Positions 36,322 to 44,989 of a stretch of DNA of 64,000 bases are shown here, one piece after another. Under the pieces are notes generated by a model. It saw nothing but the letters and a program-made list of their open reading frames with translations. It searched no databases and was not told the origin of the DNA. Location of the stretch: contig NVWL01000009.1 in the NCBI GenBank assembly GCA_002733645.1, forward strand, positions 47,799 to 111,798, written 5' to 3'. Position numbers and translations under genes: made by a program. Origin of the DNA: Oceanobacter sp. Its GTDB lineage: Bacteria; Pseudomonadota; Gammaproteobacteria; Pseudomonadales; Oceanobacteraceae. Each line of letters opens with the position of its first letter. Positions within the stretch are counted from its first letter, which is position 1.

Positions 36322-37171
36322 TCTAAAGCAGGCTTTCGACGAACTCACTGAAAGCCTAGACCAACTGACGAAACACCTCCTTGAGGAGCGACCGTCACAC
36401 TTTTATCCACTGAGTACTCTCGAACGCCACCAGACCGACGATTCGCTTTTGTGGCTTGCCGATTTACTGACTGACCTGAGTTACCGCAATGGTCAAGACG
36501 GACGCGAAACTCGCACTCGTCACGGTTTAATTTTAGCGTCTCCAACTACACAAGCGCTCCTGCTTCGTACGAATACGGCCAAAGAAGCCTTTGCCATTAT
36601 TGCCAGAGCCATCAAGAAGCAGTCTGACACGCTATGGAAGGAATATTGTGCTCAACTAAAGCCCAAGAGTCATTACCGCGCGCAAATGGCGACCAGCGGC
36701 CTAAGCCGCATTCACTTGCGCCAATGTACTCGCCGCATAGCACTGCTGGATGACGTCCCACTTAAATGCGGATTCACTTGGTACAACAATGGGCGCAGCA
36801 TCACTCGCTTATCCGTAAAAGAGGCCGAGGCAATGCTTCTGGATCTTGGCGAGGAAAAAACACATATTCAGGCCCAACTCCAAGCCCTCTATCAACTGCC
36901 CAGTCACACCCCGTTGGCTCGAATGCAAACACTGGCCCCTAATGTACGCGCGAATTTAGTGTTTGAAGGGCACAGAAAGGCAATGAACTGCCCATTGCCG
37001 TTGTTTATTCCAAGCGACAACCCTCAAGGGGTGTTGCCTAGCATTAAAGATGTTCCATTAGAGTCACCACAGGAGCGTCAGGGGCGCAGCCGTAAGGCGC
37101 GTGATGACGACCAATTGAGCGACACCCCGTTGTTGCCTAGCTTAAGAGTGTTCACCTATCGTAATACCTAA
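36311..37171 (+). CDS. tus: Tus-like DNA replication terminus site-binding protein
   Basis: 286 residues recognised as a Tus homologue from ordered similarities to the enteric protein: a helical N-terminal half, VPLKCGFTWYNNGRSITRLSVKE matching the FGWANKHIIKN region, the ARMQTLAPNVRANLVFEGHRK region matching the basic interdomain strand, then CPLPLFIPSDNPQGVLPSI and a C-terminal LPSLRVFTYRN. Tus binds Ter sites and blocks replication forks from one side. The match is distant and no Ter site could be confirmed beside the gene. It overlaps the TerB-like gene by 11 bases, so it may be co-expressed with it and transaldolase. The last codons lie in a 17-base tandem repeat. Confidence 0.72.
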   Translation: MISDLKQAFDELTESLDQLTKHLLEERPSHFYPLSTLERHQTDDSLLWLADLLTDLSYRNGQDGRETRTRHGLILASPTTQALLLRTNTAKEAFAIIARAIKKQSDTLWKEYCAQLKPKSHYRAQMATSGLSRIHLRQCTRRIALLDDVPLKCGFTWYNNGRSITRLSVKEAEAMLLDLGEEKTHIQAQLQALYQLPSHTPLARMQTLAPNVRANLVFEGHRKAMNCPLPLFIPSDNPQGVLPSIKDVPLESPQERQGRSRKARDDDQLSDTPLLPSLRVFTYRNT

Positions 37172-37204
37172 TCTGTCGTAATAACTGATCTGCCGTAATA
37201 ACTG
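37154..37204. repeat. 17-bp tandem repeat spanning the tus 3' end
   Basis: ATCTGTCGTAATAACTG at 37171 and ATCTGCCGTAATAACTG at 37188, preceded by a diverged unit (37154-37170) that forms the last codons of tus. The tandem thus grew out of coding sequence. Confidence 0.8.
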
Positions 37205-37220
37205 GCGTGCAGAAAAGAAA

Positions 37221-37266
37221 AAAGCCACGTCTCAGCATCTACTCAGTAGAATCAAGACGTGGCTTT
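37221..37266 (-). terminator. Intrinsic terminator of sthA
   Basis: Twelve-base arms AAAGCCACGTCT / AGACGTGGCTTT around a 22-base loop. On the minus strand the stem is followed by TTTTTTCTTTTC, as needed to end sthA; it may also stop the converging tus message. Confidence 0.8.
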
Positions 37267-37295
37267 CAGGCTTCACCCTAACGATCTAAAGCAAG

Positions 37296-38687
37296 CTAGA
37301 GTCGATTTAAACCATTCAATGAAGCAACACGATACGCTTCCGCCATCGTTGGGTAATTGAATGTGGTATTCACAAAGTAGTGGAGCGTATTACCCTCACC
37401 CTTTTGATTCATAATGGCCTGCCCAATGTGCACAATTTCTGCCGCTTGGTCACCAAAGCAATGAATGCCTAAAATCTCTAGCGTCTGACGATGGAAAAGA
37501 ATCTTCAACATACCTACGCCTTCGCCGGTAATTTGTGCGCGAGCGATGTTCTTGAAGAAGGCCTGGCCAACCTCATACGGAATTTTTTCTTCCGTTAACT
37601 GGCGCTCAGTTTTACCGACCGAAGAAATCTCAGGAATGGTGTAAATGCCCGTTGGCACCTCACTCACAAAACGGAACTCATCCGGTGCCGCAATAATAGC
37701 AGCCGCCGCACGACCTTGATCGTAAGCCGCCGATGCTAATGCAGGCCAACCAATCACATCACCAATCGCGTAAATATGCGGTATAGATGTGCGGTATTCG
37801 CCATCGACATCAATCTGTCCACGACTATTTGGTTCCATGCCAATATTTTCAAGACCCAAACCCGGTGTGTTGCCGCTGCGGCCTGCGGCCCAAAGGAAAG
37901 CATCTGCTTTCACTTTTTTGCCCGACACCATGGTCATGGTTACGTGGCGCTCATTGACTTCGACCGATGAAAACTGCTCGCTATGACGTATCAAAGCGCC
38001 TTTATCACGAAGGTGATAACTCAACGCATCAGAAATTTCATCATCAAGGAAGTTAAGCAAACGATCTCCAGGGTGTATCAAGTCGACCTTCACACCTAAG
38101 CCAGAGAAAATAGACGCATACTCACAACCAATCACACCCGCTCCATAAATAATCAAAGTACGCGGGGTATGTTCAAGATTAAGGATGGTGTCAGAGTCGT
38201 AAATTCGAGGATGACTGAAGTCGATGCCCTTCGGACGCCAAGGGCTAGAGCCGGTGGCAATAACGATTTCTTTAGCGTGCAAGCGTGTATTGCTTTGGCC
38301 GCCATCAATCACATCAATCGTATGCTCATCAACAAACTCAGCTTTACCTGTGTACACACTGACACGGTTACGACCGTAGAATTCAGTGCGCAGCTTAACT
38401 TGCTTGGCTATGACCTTTTCAGCGCTCTTTAGAACCTGAGGAAATGAGAACCAACGTGGCTCACCGATTTCACGGAACATAGGATTGGTATTGAATTGAA
38501 TAATCTGTTTCACCGCATGACGCAGTGCTTTTGAAGGAATCGTACCCCAGTGGGTGCAATTACCACCGACCATTTTTTTGTCTTCAATAACGGCGACTTT
38601 CTTGCCTTTTTTGGCCGCGTTCATCGCCGCCCCTTCACCTGCTGGGCCTGCACCGATAACAACAACGTCGTAATGGTAATCCGCCAT
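37296..38687 (-). CDS. sthA: Soluble pyridine nucleotide transhydrogenase SthA
   Basis: 463-residue FAD enzyme balancing NADPH and NADH pools. It has the FAD-binding [21 protein letters not shown] start, and where related dehydrogenases have a redox disulfide it carries [17 protein letters not shown], with one Cys only, the mark of SthA. The NAD-binding region is [20 protein letters not shown], and the C-terminal interface domain ends with [19 protein letters not shown]. It is third in an apbE-nqrM-sthA series on the minus strand. Confidence 0.95.
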   Translation of the reverse strand: MADYHYDVVVIGAGPAGEGAAMNAAKKGKKVAVIEDKKMVGGNCTHWGTIPSKALRHAVKQIIQFNTNPMFREIGEPRWFSFPQVLKSAEKVIAKQVKLRTEFYGRNRVSVYTGKAEFVDEHTIDVIDGGQSNTRLHAKEIVIATGSSPWRPKGIDFSHPRIYDSDTILNLEHTPRTLIIYGAGVIGCEYASIFSGLGVKVDLIHPGDRLLNFLDDEISDALSYHLRDKGALIRHSEQFSSVEVNERHVTMTMVSGKKVKADAFLWAAGRSGNTPGLGLENIGMEPNSRGQIDVDGEYRTSIPHIYAIGDVIGWPALASAAYDQGRAAAAIIAAPDEFRFVSEVPTGIYTIPEISSVGKTERQLTEEKIPYEVGQAFFKNIARAQITGEGVGMLKILFHRQTLEILGIHCFGDQAAEIVHIGQAIMNQKGEGNTLHYFVNTTFNYPTMAEAYRVASLNGLNRL

Positions 38688-38750
38688 GAAATGCTCCTTT
38701 GGGCGTGTTAGTTCTGCTTTATTGTAGACATTTATGCCTATTGTGCATGA

Positions 38751-38984
38751 TTAGCGCTTAGTCGCATCGTAAAAATCAGCATCATCTGAAGCATCCGCCG
38801 CCTCTTTGCTTTCTTTGTCACAACGAGATTGGTCTCCACCGCAAACATCGCATGCTTGCTCCATACCGATGGCGTTCATACCACCGCATGTACCGGCAAT
38901 CGGCTTGCGCCCCATAAGAACCCCTACCGCCATCGCCGCAACGATAAAGAGCATAACACCAAAGGCCACGAGAATTGTCGACAT
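38751..38984 (-). CDS. nqrM: NqrM, (Na+)-NQR maturation protein
   Basis: 77-residue protein: one N-terminal transmembrane helix (ILVAFGVMLFIVAAMAVGVLM) followed by four cysteines in GTCGG...ACDVCGG...RCDK, thought to deliver iron to the Cys-ligated Fe centre between NqrD and NqrE. It sits 28 bases after apbE, the normal order, but the nqrABCDEF genes are not in this window. Confidence 0.92.
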   Translation of the reverse strand: MSTILVAFGVMLFIVAAMAVGVLMGRKPIAGTCGGMNAIGMEQACDVCGGDQSRCDKESKEAADASDDADFYDATKR

Positions 38985-39012
38985 AGTAAATTTCCTATTT
39001 TAAATCAGTAGC

Positions 39013-40074
39013 TTACAGCTGATTGTTTGAAAAGTTTCTAGAAAAGGCACTGGAGGTCTCTTCACGAAACCCATCACCATCACGAATAATCATATAAACG
39101 GGCAAGTCGTTTGCCTCAGCCAGTGCCATCCCGGCATCTGGTCCCGCCACGTTCAAGGCGGTCGCCCAAGCGTCTGCCATTGAACACGTAGGCATAATCA
39201 CAGTCACTGAGGTTAATGCATGCTTTACAGGATAGCCGGTTAACGGATCAATCGTATGCGAATAGCGCTGACCGTCTTTTTCGAAATAATTTCGGTAATC
39301 CCCAGATGTGGCAACGGCCATATCGCCGGGAGCAATAATTGTTTGGGCTGGCTGACCCAACTCCATCACCGGACGCTCGATTGCAATTTTCCAGTCGGCC
39401 TCTGGCTTTTTGCCTCGTACACGAACCTCACCACCAATCTCGACCAAATAGTTCGTAATTTCCATCGCCTCCAGCAGCAAGCCGATATCGTCTACCGACC
39501 ACCCTTTCGCCACGGAAGATAGATCAATGTACAAGGGACTAGTCATTTCGATTTCTAACGTCTCTGGTGACAAGCTCAGCTTTGTCATGCCGATGTCATC
39601 CAGTAGAGCTTGCACCTCAACCTTAGACGGCACAATGTCGTGAGGTTCCGGCCCAAATCCCCACAAATTAACCAGGGGCCCTACGGTGACATCAAGGCGA
39701 CCAATACTGTAACGACTAACATGCTCTGCATCACGCAGCACAGACATCAAATCACCACTGACGGCGATTTTTTTGTCGACGAGATCAGCAGCGTAACGAT
39801 TGATCGTCGACAATTCAGATTGCGGATCGTAGGTTGAAAACACTGAGAGTAGATGGTTAAGGCGATCTTCCACCACCTCATGAACCTCGGATGGAGACTG
39901 CTCTCCGCCATACCAGCTAATGTGATACTGAGATCCCATTGTCTGGCCAGAGATACGATTAAGTGCTGGGACTGGCTCACTGCATCCAGATAAGAACAAA
40001 GCAGCAAGTAGAGAAAGAACACCACCACTCACCGTTGCTCTCGTTCTTTTTACGAGCCGAGAAAGATAAATCAT
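39013..40074 (-). CDS. apbE: FAD:protein FMN transferase ApbE (lipoprotein)
   Basis: 353-residue flavin transferase that attaches FMN through phosphothreonine to NqrB, NqrC, RnfG and similar targets. A lipoprotein signal with lipobox LSGC (Cys31) places it on the periplasmic face. Conserved parts: GQTMGSQYHISWYG, DLSSVAKGWSVDDIG, EIGGEVRVRGKKP and HTIDPLTGYPV near the flavin site. Probably co-transcribed with nqrM and sthA. Upstream sequence has 15-base tandem repeats instead of the expected nqrF. Confidence 0.93.
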   Translation of the reverse strand: MIYLSRLVKRTRATVSGGVLSLLAALFLSGCSEPVPALNRISGQTMGSQYHISWYGGEQSPSEVHEVVEDRLNHLLSVFSTYDPQSELSTINRYAADLVDKKIAVSGDLMSVLRDAEHVSRYSIGRLDVTVGPLVNLWGFGPEPHDIVPSKVEVQALLDDIGMTKLSLSPETLEIEMTSPLYIDLSSVAKGWSVDDIGLLLEAMEITNYLVEIGGEVRVRGKKPEADWKIAIERPVMELGQPAQTIIAPGDMAVATSGDYRNYFEKDGQRYSHTIDPLTGYPVKHALTSVTVIMPTCSMADAWATALNVAGPDAGMALAEANDLPVYMIIRDGDGFREETSSAFSRNFSNNQL

Positions 40075-40170
40075 TGATAACTCCCAATTTTATGGGCGCA
40101 GTATAACGGACTAAACTGACACTCGCACGACCCCATACAACAACGCAGCATGACACTGCGTTCCAAAGCA

Positions 40171-40245
40171 TAGATACAAGAGGTTTAGATACAAGAGGTT
40201 TAGATACAAGGGGTTTAGAAACGTGAGGTTTGGATGCAAGCCCTT
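40171..40245. repeat. 15-bp tandem repeat, five units
   Basis: Units at 40171, 40186, 40201, 40216 and 40231 based on TAGATACAAGAGGTT; the first two are identical, the third differs at one base, the last two decay progressively. It lies in the divergent apbE-arsR intergenic region. Confidence 0.93.
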
Positions 40246-40277
40246 CGGGTTGAATATCAGAATGACGCTGCAGTTAT

Positions 40278-40293
40278 ATACCTCTAAGGGTAT
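40278..40293. promoter_or_regulatory. Palindromic operator candidate before the ArsR gene
   Basis: ATACC-TCTAAG-GGTAT, perfect five-base arms, immediately before a TATACT -10-like hexamer at 40301. Position over the -35 region suits autorepression by the downstream ArsR protein. Inference. Confidence 0.5.
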
Positions 40294-40368
40294 CCTGCTT
40301 TATACTGTCTGATTAATTGCTGCGATTTTTTAATATATTTAACTGATTTTACCGATAGGACACACCGC

Positions 40369-40710
40369 ATGACCGAGAACAACGATGTAATGCCAGATGA
40401 AATGCTTGAGCTAATCGCACAGCGTTTCCGCCTGCTGTCTGATCCTATGCGTTTGAAAATTCTTCACCAGCTCCAAAGCGGCGAAAAGTCAGTAACCGAG
40501 CTGGTCAACAATACCGGTGCATCGCAACCAAACGTTTCAAAACACTTATCAACCCTTAGAACTCACGGACTAGTGAAACGTCGCCAGCAAGGTAATATGG
40601 CGCTGTTCAGCATTGCTGCGCCTTTTATCTTCGATGTTTGTGAAATTGTATGCGACAGCATGAAAACAGAGTGGGAACAACGTTCGAGCTTACTCGGCCA
40701 GCCAAACTAA
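40369..40710 (+). CDS. ArsR/SmtB-family transcriptional regulator
   Basis: 113-residue winged-helix repressor: LIAQRFRLLSDPMRLKILHQLQSGEKSV, recognition helix GASQPNVSKHLSTLRTHGLV, wing KRRQQGNMALFSIA, and a C-terminal dimer helix with two cysteines (FDVCEIVCDSM). No metal-binding CxC in alpha-3 is seen; the alpha-5 Cys pair could sense metal or reactive sulfur. No obvious target gene is adjacent on the same strand, so it may regulate itself and the divergent apbE group. Confidence 0.87.
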   Translation: MTENNDVMPDEMLELIAQRFRLLSDPMRLKILHQLQSGEKSVTELVNNTGASQPNVSKHLSTLRTHGLVKRRQQGNMALFSIAAPFIFDVCEIVCDSMKTEWEQRSSLLGQPN

Positions 40711-40790
40711 CAGGTGTATTTGAATTGGCGTGTAGGCTGTCATTCACATCGACACTGAAGCCTGACCTGACCTGACAAGAGAATCTAGAA

Positions 40791-41708
40791 TTACAGCAAC
40801 AGAGCCCAACGAGTACGAGCGCCTTCTTTCGTACTCGACACATGACCTGAATCGGCCCACCCCTTCAATAATTGACGAAACTGGTTACGTTCAATACGTA
40901 CACCATCAACCGCATGACTACCCCTATGCTCGGCCAATAAAACGGTGCTTACTTCCGCGGTAATCACCTGCTCAATATGAGCACGCAAGCGATCTTCACT
41001 GGTACCAAGGCGCAACAAAGGCATCAAACTGCGCCATAGACGATCTGTTTTCATCGGTAAGCGAACCACGTGACGGGCAAGATTGCCTCCACGATAGACA
41101 TTGGCCTGGGCCACAATTTCAATATCTTCACGAACTGGCAAGCTTTGTCTGCGCGAAGTTGACACCGGAGCGGCGAGTTGTTTGACACTTGCCGTGACGG
41201 ATAACGCTGGCGCAGTCACGGCAGTCAGTGGCGTTGAGGTGTTGCTCCCCAGACGCGGCTGACGCAACCAGTTACTCACGGTAGTTTTTGCATGCACTGT
41301 TAGCTCATCACCCAAGTGCCAAATTTTATGTGGAATTTGACCAGTCACTTGCTGGCGAAGTTCTGCGAGTTTCAGCTCAGGCGTTGAATAGTCTCCTACT
41401 CGATCATGAATAAACCCATAAACCGGCTTATTCAATGATTGAGCATGAACCAGCTCTCGATGCTGAAAGCTGATCCCTGTAGGAGTCATCGGGCCATACT
41501 CATGACCGACCAACAAAATAAAAGCATCGGCTTGCTGAATTTGGCGACGCACCAAGGCCCAGTCGTATTCTGAGTACTTGCTATCCCAAACTAAGCCGGT
41601 TGTTAAAGCACCTAGTTGCGCCACCTGTTTGTCGACATCGAAACGTGCTTCGGCATCACAAGGAAGGCTAGATACATAGATCAACAAAGGGCAATTACTC
41701 TCGGACAT
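40791..41708 (-). CDS. DUF4062-domain protein
   Basis: 305 residues. Residues 5-100 fit DUF4062: LLIYVSSLPCDAEARF at the start, WALVRRQIQQADAFILLVGHEYGPMTPTGISFQHREL, then NKPVYGFIHD. This is a TIR/flavodoxin-like alpha-beta domain found at the front of large signalling or defence ATPases. Here no STAND ATPase follows; instead there is a Ser/Thr/Ala-rich linker (~165-205) and a C-terminal ~100-residue domain (LPMKTDRLWRSLMPLLRLGT, QFRQLLKGWADSGHV) that looks helical, perhaps a winged helix. Lone gene with its own promoter. Function unknown. Confidence 0.65.
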   Translation of the reverse strand: MSESNCPLLIYVSSLPCDAEARFDVDKQVAQLGALTTGLVWDSKYSEYDWALVRRQIQQADAFILLVGHEYGPMTPTGISFQHRELVHAQSLNKPVYGFIHDRVGDYSTPELKLAELRQQVTGQIPHKIWHLGDELTVHAKTTVSNWLRQPRLGSNTSTPLTAVTAPALSVTASVKQLAAPVSTSRRQSLPVREDIEIVAQANVYRGGNLARHVVRLPMKTDRLWRSLMPLLRLGTSEDRLRAHIEQVITAEVSTVLLAEHRGSHAVDGVRIERNQFRQLLKGWADSGHVSSTKEGARTRWALLL

Positions 41709-41770
41709 TCAACTCAGCTTTTTTGGTCTTAATTATTGGATAGGAGTACGGTTGGTATTTTGAGCCAGAA

Positions 41771-42721
41771 CTATACCAGCCCACTTAAGTTCAGAACATA
41801 AATAAAGCTAGTCATGCTTACCGCAGCACCTAAAGTTGAGATAGCAATAACGTTGGCCGTTAACTTCTCATCAGCCCCCATTGCACTGGCCATAACAAAA
41901 GCCGCAGCTGCAGTGGGCGATGAAAACATGATCGCCAACACCATTAGTTCAGGCCCGCGAATTCCACTCATCACAGCTACCATGATAATAAGACTCGGTA
42001 AAATCAAGATTTTTAGCGCCACCGAAACTAAAGTGACGTTATTACTGCCCTCCTGCTTAGGCAGACTCAGTTTAGGCAGAACAAGTGAACCCCCAATACC
42101 AATCAGCGCTAAAGGTAAGGTCATTGCTGCCAAAGCACTGCCCGTTGATAATGCAAACTGTGGCAAGGTGAAGCCACTTACATTCACCAACGCAGCTAAG
42201 GCGATGGCTATAATCAAAGGATTTTTTACCGTCGCTATGATTTGACCTTTCCAGCCAACGTCGCCGCCCGCCAATACCCAAACCGACAAGAAATTATAAA
42301 GAGGTGTCACCACCGCTAAGATAATAGCCCCCAACAATGCCCCTTCCACAGGAAAGGCATTAATACATAAAGCCAACCCAATGATACCAAGGTTCGAGCG
42401 AAACGACGCCTGAACAAAGGCTCCGTATTGCAACGTGCTGACCTTAACAACACGAGCCACAATCAATGTCAGCGCAAAGGCTGACAACGCAGCCAACAAT
42501 GCAAAAACGACCAACGCGCCATGATTTTCAAGAGACGCACTGGCTGACACTATGGCCATAAACATCAATACCGGCAGGGATACGTTAAACACTAAACGTG
42601 AAGCCGTAGCGATAAAACGTTCATCAATGGCCCCGCGAGTCTTAAGCACAACCCCCAGCACAACCAGTAAAATAACAGGCAGGGTAATCTCTAGCGTTTG
42701 AAGCAGGGTCTGCAGATACAT
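41771..42721 (-). CDS. AEC-family transporter (auxin efflux carrier fold)
   Basis: 316-residue integral membrane protein with about ten helices. Typical segments: LPVILLVVLGVVLKTRGAIDE, ASRLVFNVSLPVLMF, RSNLGIIGLALCINAFP and a C-terminal FSSPTAAAAFVMASAMGADE with family-conserved crossing helices. Bacterial members export or import malate, malonate and other carboxylates; substrate not predictable. Single gene between DUF4062 and the rlmG group. Confidence 0.87.
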   Translation of the reverse strand: MYLQTLLQTLEITLPVILLVVLGVVLKTRGAIDERFIATASRLVFNVSLPVLMFMAIVSASASLENHGALVVFALLAALSAFALTLIVARVVKVSTLQYGAFVQASFRSNLGIIGLALCINAFPVEGALLGAIILAVVTPLYNFLSVWVLAGGDVGWKGQIIATVKNPLIIAIALAALVNVSGFTLPQFALSTGSALAAMTLPLALIGIGGSLVLPKLSLPKQEGSNNVTLVSVALKILILPSLIIMVAVMSGIRGPELMVLAIMFSSPTAAAAFVMASAMGADEKLTANVIAISTLGAAVSMTSFIYVLNLSGLV

Positions 42722-42846
42722 GGTTTTTGAGCCTAGGGTTGTGAATCTGACACGCCGGGCAGCCGACGAATAACAAAAGCGGCATTATACACAGTGAACT
42801 GATACTCGGACTCAGGTAAAATCAGCGCAAACATAGGGCAGAACAC

Positions 42847-43245
42847 ATGACTCGAAAGAAAAAGAGCAGATCACTCAAGCGCATCCACGGCGTAAAAACC
42901 GGTGCCATACAAAAGTTAAAACGCGAAGCTGGCCACGATCGCCAAACAGGCAAGCGCGTAAAGAACACCACAAAGTCTGTATTCCAAAAGTTTCTCGATG
43001 AAAACCCAGAAGCCAAAAAAGATCTGATCAAAGATCAACAGACAGCCGCGCACAAGAGCGCAATGAACGATCAGGAAAAAGCAAATAAAGCTCAGGCCAA
43101 AGCGGCGGAGCTTGAAGAGAAAGCACAGCGCAGAGCAGCAAAACTTAAGCAGAAGCTTGAAGAAAAAGAACAAGGCAGCGGCGAACAAAATGACGGAGAT
43201 CTGCTGGACAGACTTGATCAGAACTTCTTGGATGATATCTACTGA
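42847..43245 (+). CDS. Small basic coiled-coil protein of unknown function
   Basis: 132 residues, very rich in Lys, Arg, Gln, Glu and Ala. The N-terminal TRKKKSRSLKRIHG segment is strongly basic and could bind RNA or ribosomes. Residues ~60-115 form a charged helix or coiled coil, and the C terminus is acidic (LLDRLDQNFLDDIY). The basic head plus acidic tail is loosely like YihI, a GTPase activator of Der, but not enough to assign. Its stop overlaps the first base of rlmG, and the proximity to an rRNA methyltransferase fits a ribosome-related role. Confidence 0.7.
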   Translation: MTRKKKSRSLKRIHGVKTGAIQKLKREAGHDRQTGKRVKNTTKSVFQKFLDENPEAKKDLIKDQQTAAHKSAMNDQEKANKAQAKAAELEEKAQRRAAKLKQKLEEKEQGSGEQNDGDLLDRLDQNFLDDIY

Positions 43246-44366
43246 TGCCAGAATGGCCTGCTGAAAAATTACAGCTTGCTTGTTTTCCTGACGTGCCCGA
43301 CCACGTCAGCTTGCCTTGGGACAGCGCTGACGAGTACCTTCTTCGAGAAGCCGATACAACCATCCCAACAGCAACACTCATTCTAAACGACCGACACGGT
43401 GCTCTTTATTGCGCTCTGCCAGGTGCCGCCACATGGAGTGACAGCTTTTGCGCTCGCCAAGCGGCGCAAAACAACGCTCGCGCTAATGATCTGCGCCCGC
43501 CCGACTTTCTAAACTATGGTGATTTTTCATCGCTCACAAACATTCGCCAAGTACTGATTCAGATCCCAAAGCAAAAAGATCAACTCGCAGATCAGTTGAG
43601 ATTGGTTGCCACGCACTGCCCAGACGCTAACGTTTTTCTAGCGGGCATGGCAAAGCACATTCCCATCTCTCTATTGAACTGGCTGGAAGTAAACGCCGAC
43701 GAGTACACGCAACCTCGGATCGTAAAAAAAGCCCGGCTGCTTAATATCAGGGGCTTGACTAAATTTGCATCGATGGAGAGATCATTACGTGGCTATACGG
43801 TAGACGGCCTAACCCTGAACGGATTACCCGGTGTGTTTTCTCGTGACCACCTAGACCCCGGCGCTGAGGTCTTTCGACAATATTTTCCGGATTTGCACGG
43901 TAAAGTCATTTGCGACCTAGGTTGCGGTAATGGCATTCTGGCAATCTCTTTAGCCAAAGCATCGACCGGCTGCACTATCATCGCTACCGATGACTCCGAG
44001 CTTGCTACACTGGCCACCAAGGCCAATGCAAAGCTAAACGACCTCGTGACAAACGACCTCGTGACAAACAACAGCAAGACAAACAACAGCAAGATCGATG
44101 TGCGTCATGGCAACGCCCTATCTGCCGTCACTGAGAAGTTAGATTACGTATTTTGCAATCCGCCGTTTCACGATGGCAACAAGCAACTGACCAACATCGC
44201 TTTAAACATGTTCTCAGACGCCCACAAACAACTCAAAGGAGACGGCGTTTTACTTGTTGTGGCAAATCGTCACTTGCCATACACCACCGCGCTTAAGAAA
44301 CTCTTCCGTAGGGTACGTTTAATATCCGACGATAAACGATTCAACGTGTATTACTGCACGAAGTGA
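43245..44366 (+). CDS. rlmG: 23S rRNA (guanine-1835-N2)-methyltransferase RlmG
   Basis: 373-residue enzyme with a degenerate N-terminal methyltransferase domain (LQLACFPD, LPWDSADEYLL, VLIQIPKQKDQL, KKARLLNI) and a catalytic C-terminal one with SAM motif ICDLGCGNGILAISL near 222 and substrate motif CNPPFHDG near 305. AWDSADEYLL-like start and N-terminal duplication favour RlmG over RsmC. Between the SAM motifs, 15-base tandem duplications at 44037-44096 encode two NDLVT and two NNSKT repeats, a recent in-frame expansion in a loop. Overlaps the neighbouring genes by one base on each side. Confidence 0.9.
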   Translation: MPEWPAEKLQLACFPDVPDHVSLPWDSADEYLLREADTTIPTATLILNDRHGALYCALPGAATWSDSFCARQAAQNNARANDLRPPDFLNYGDFSSLTNIRQVLIQIPKQKDQLADQLRLVATHCPDANVFLAGMAKHIPISLLNWLEVNADEYTQPRIVKKARLLNIRGLTKFASMERSLRGYTVDGLTLNGLPGVFSRDHLDPGAEVFRQYFPDLHGKVICDLGCGNGILAISLAKASTGCTIIATDDSELATLATKANAKLNDLVTNDLVTNNSKTNNSKIDVRHGNALSAVTEKLDYVFCNPPFHDGNKQLTNIALNMFSDAHKQLKGDGVLLVVANRHLPYTTALKKLFRRVRLISDDKRFNVYYCTK

Positions 44367-44989
44367 TGGCAATGCTGATCCCCACCCAGCCCATCGACTT
44401 TGAGATCGAACAGAGGCGCAGTCGCTTCATTGCTCACCTCACTCCAATGAATAACGAATCTGAACTGAAAGCGCTTCAGACTGAGCTTCGTCAGGCACAC
44501 CCTAAAGCCAGCCATGTGTGCTATGGCTTTCGTTTAATGAATGAATCGCGACAGATAAACGAAGGCTTCAGCGATGATGGAGAACCCTCAGGAACATCAG
44601 GGCCACCCATACTTAAGGTACTTCAGCATAAAAACCTAATTAATTGCGGGGTTCTGGTGGTTCGCTACTTTGGCGGAACCAAGCTGGGGACTGGGGGTTT
44701 GCAGCGAGCCTACTCGCAATCCACTTCTGAAGTTATCGGACGCATATCGGACGCGGACTTTAATGAATGGGAAGCCGACATTAACGTAAAGATCAGTGGT
44801 GGGTTTGATATTGAATCAGATCTTAGAAGAGAGCTGGCTAAAGTAAACAGCCAAATCTTGGACGAAAACTATACAGACGAAGGGGTCTCACTACTGGTCA
44901 AGCTCACTGAAGCACATCACGAACAGCTCAAAAACACCGTTTTATCGCGCCACTTAACAATCAGCATCGATGACGAACATCAAGCCTGA
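44366..44989 (+). CDS. yigZ: YigZ/IMPACT family protein
   Basis: About 207 residues. The N-terminal UPF0029 domain has RSRFIAHLTPM, HPKASHVCYGFRL, GEPSGTSGPPILKVL and VVRYFGGTKLGTGGLQRAY, unmistakable for YigZ/IMPACT, followed by a ferredoxin-like C-terminal domain. Probably a translation-linked regulator; biochemical role unknown. ATG 44366 overlaps the rlmG stop (GTGATG); GTG 44363 is also open. Confidence 0.92.
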   Translation: MAMLIPTQPIDFEIEQRRSRFIAHLTPMNNESELKALQTELRQAHPKASHVCYGFRLMNESRQINEGFSDDGEPSGTSGPPILKVLQHKNLINCGVLVVRYFGGTKLGTGGLQRAYSQSTSEVIGRISDADFNEWEADINVKISGGFDIESDLRRELAKVNSQILDENYTDEGVSLLVKLTEAHHEQLKNTVLSRHLTISIDDEHQA

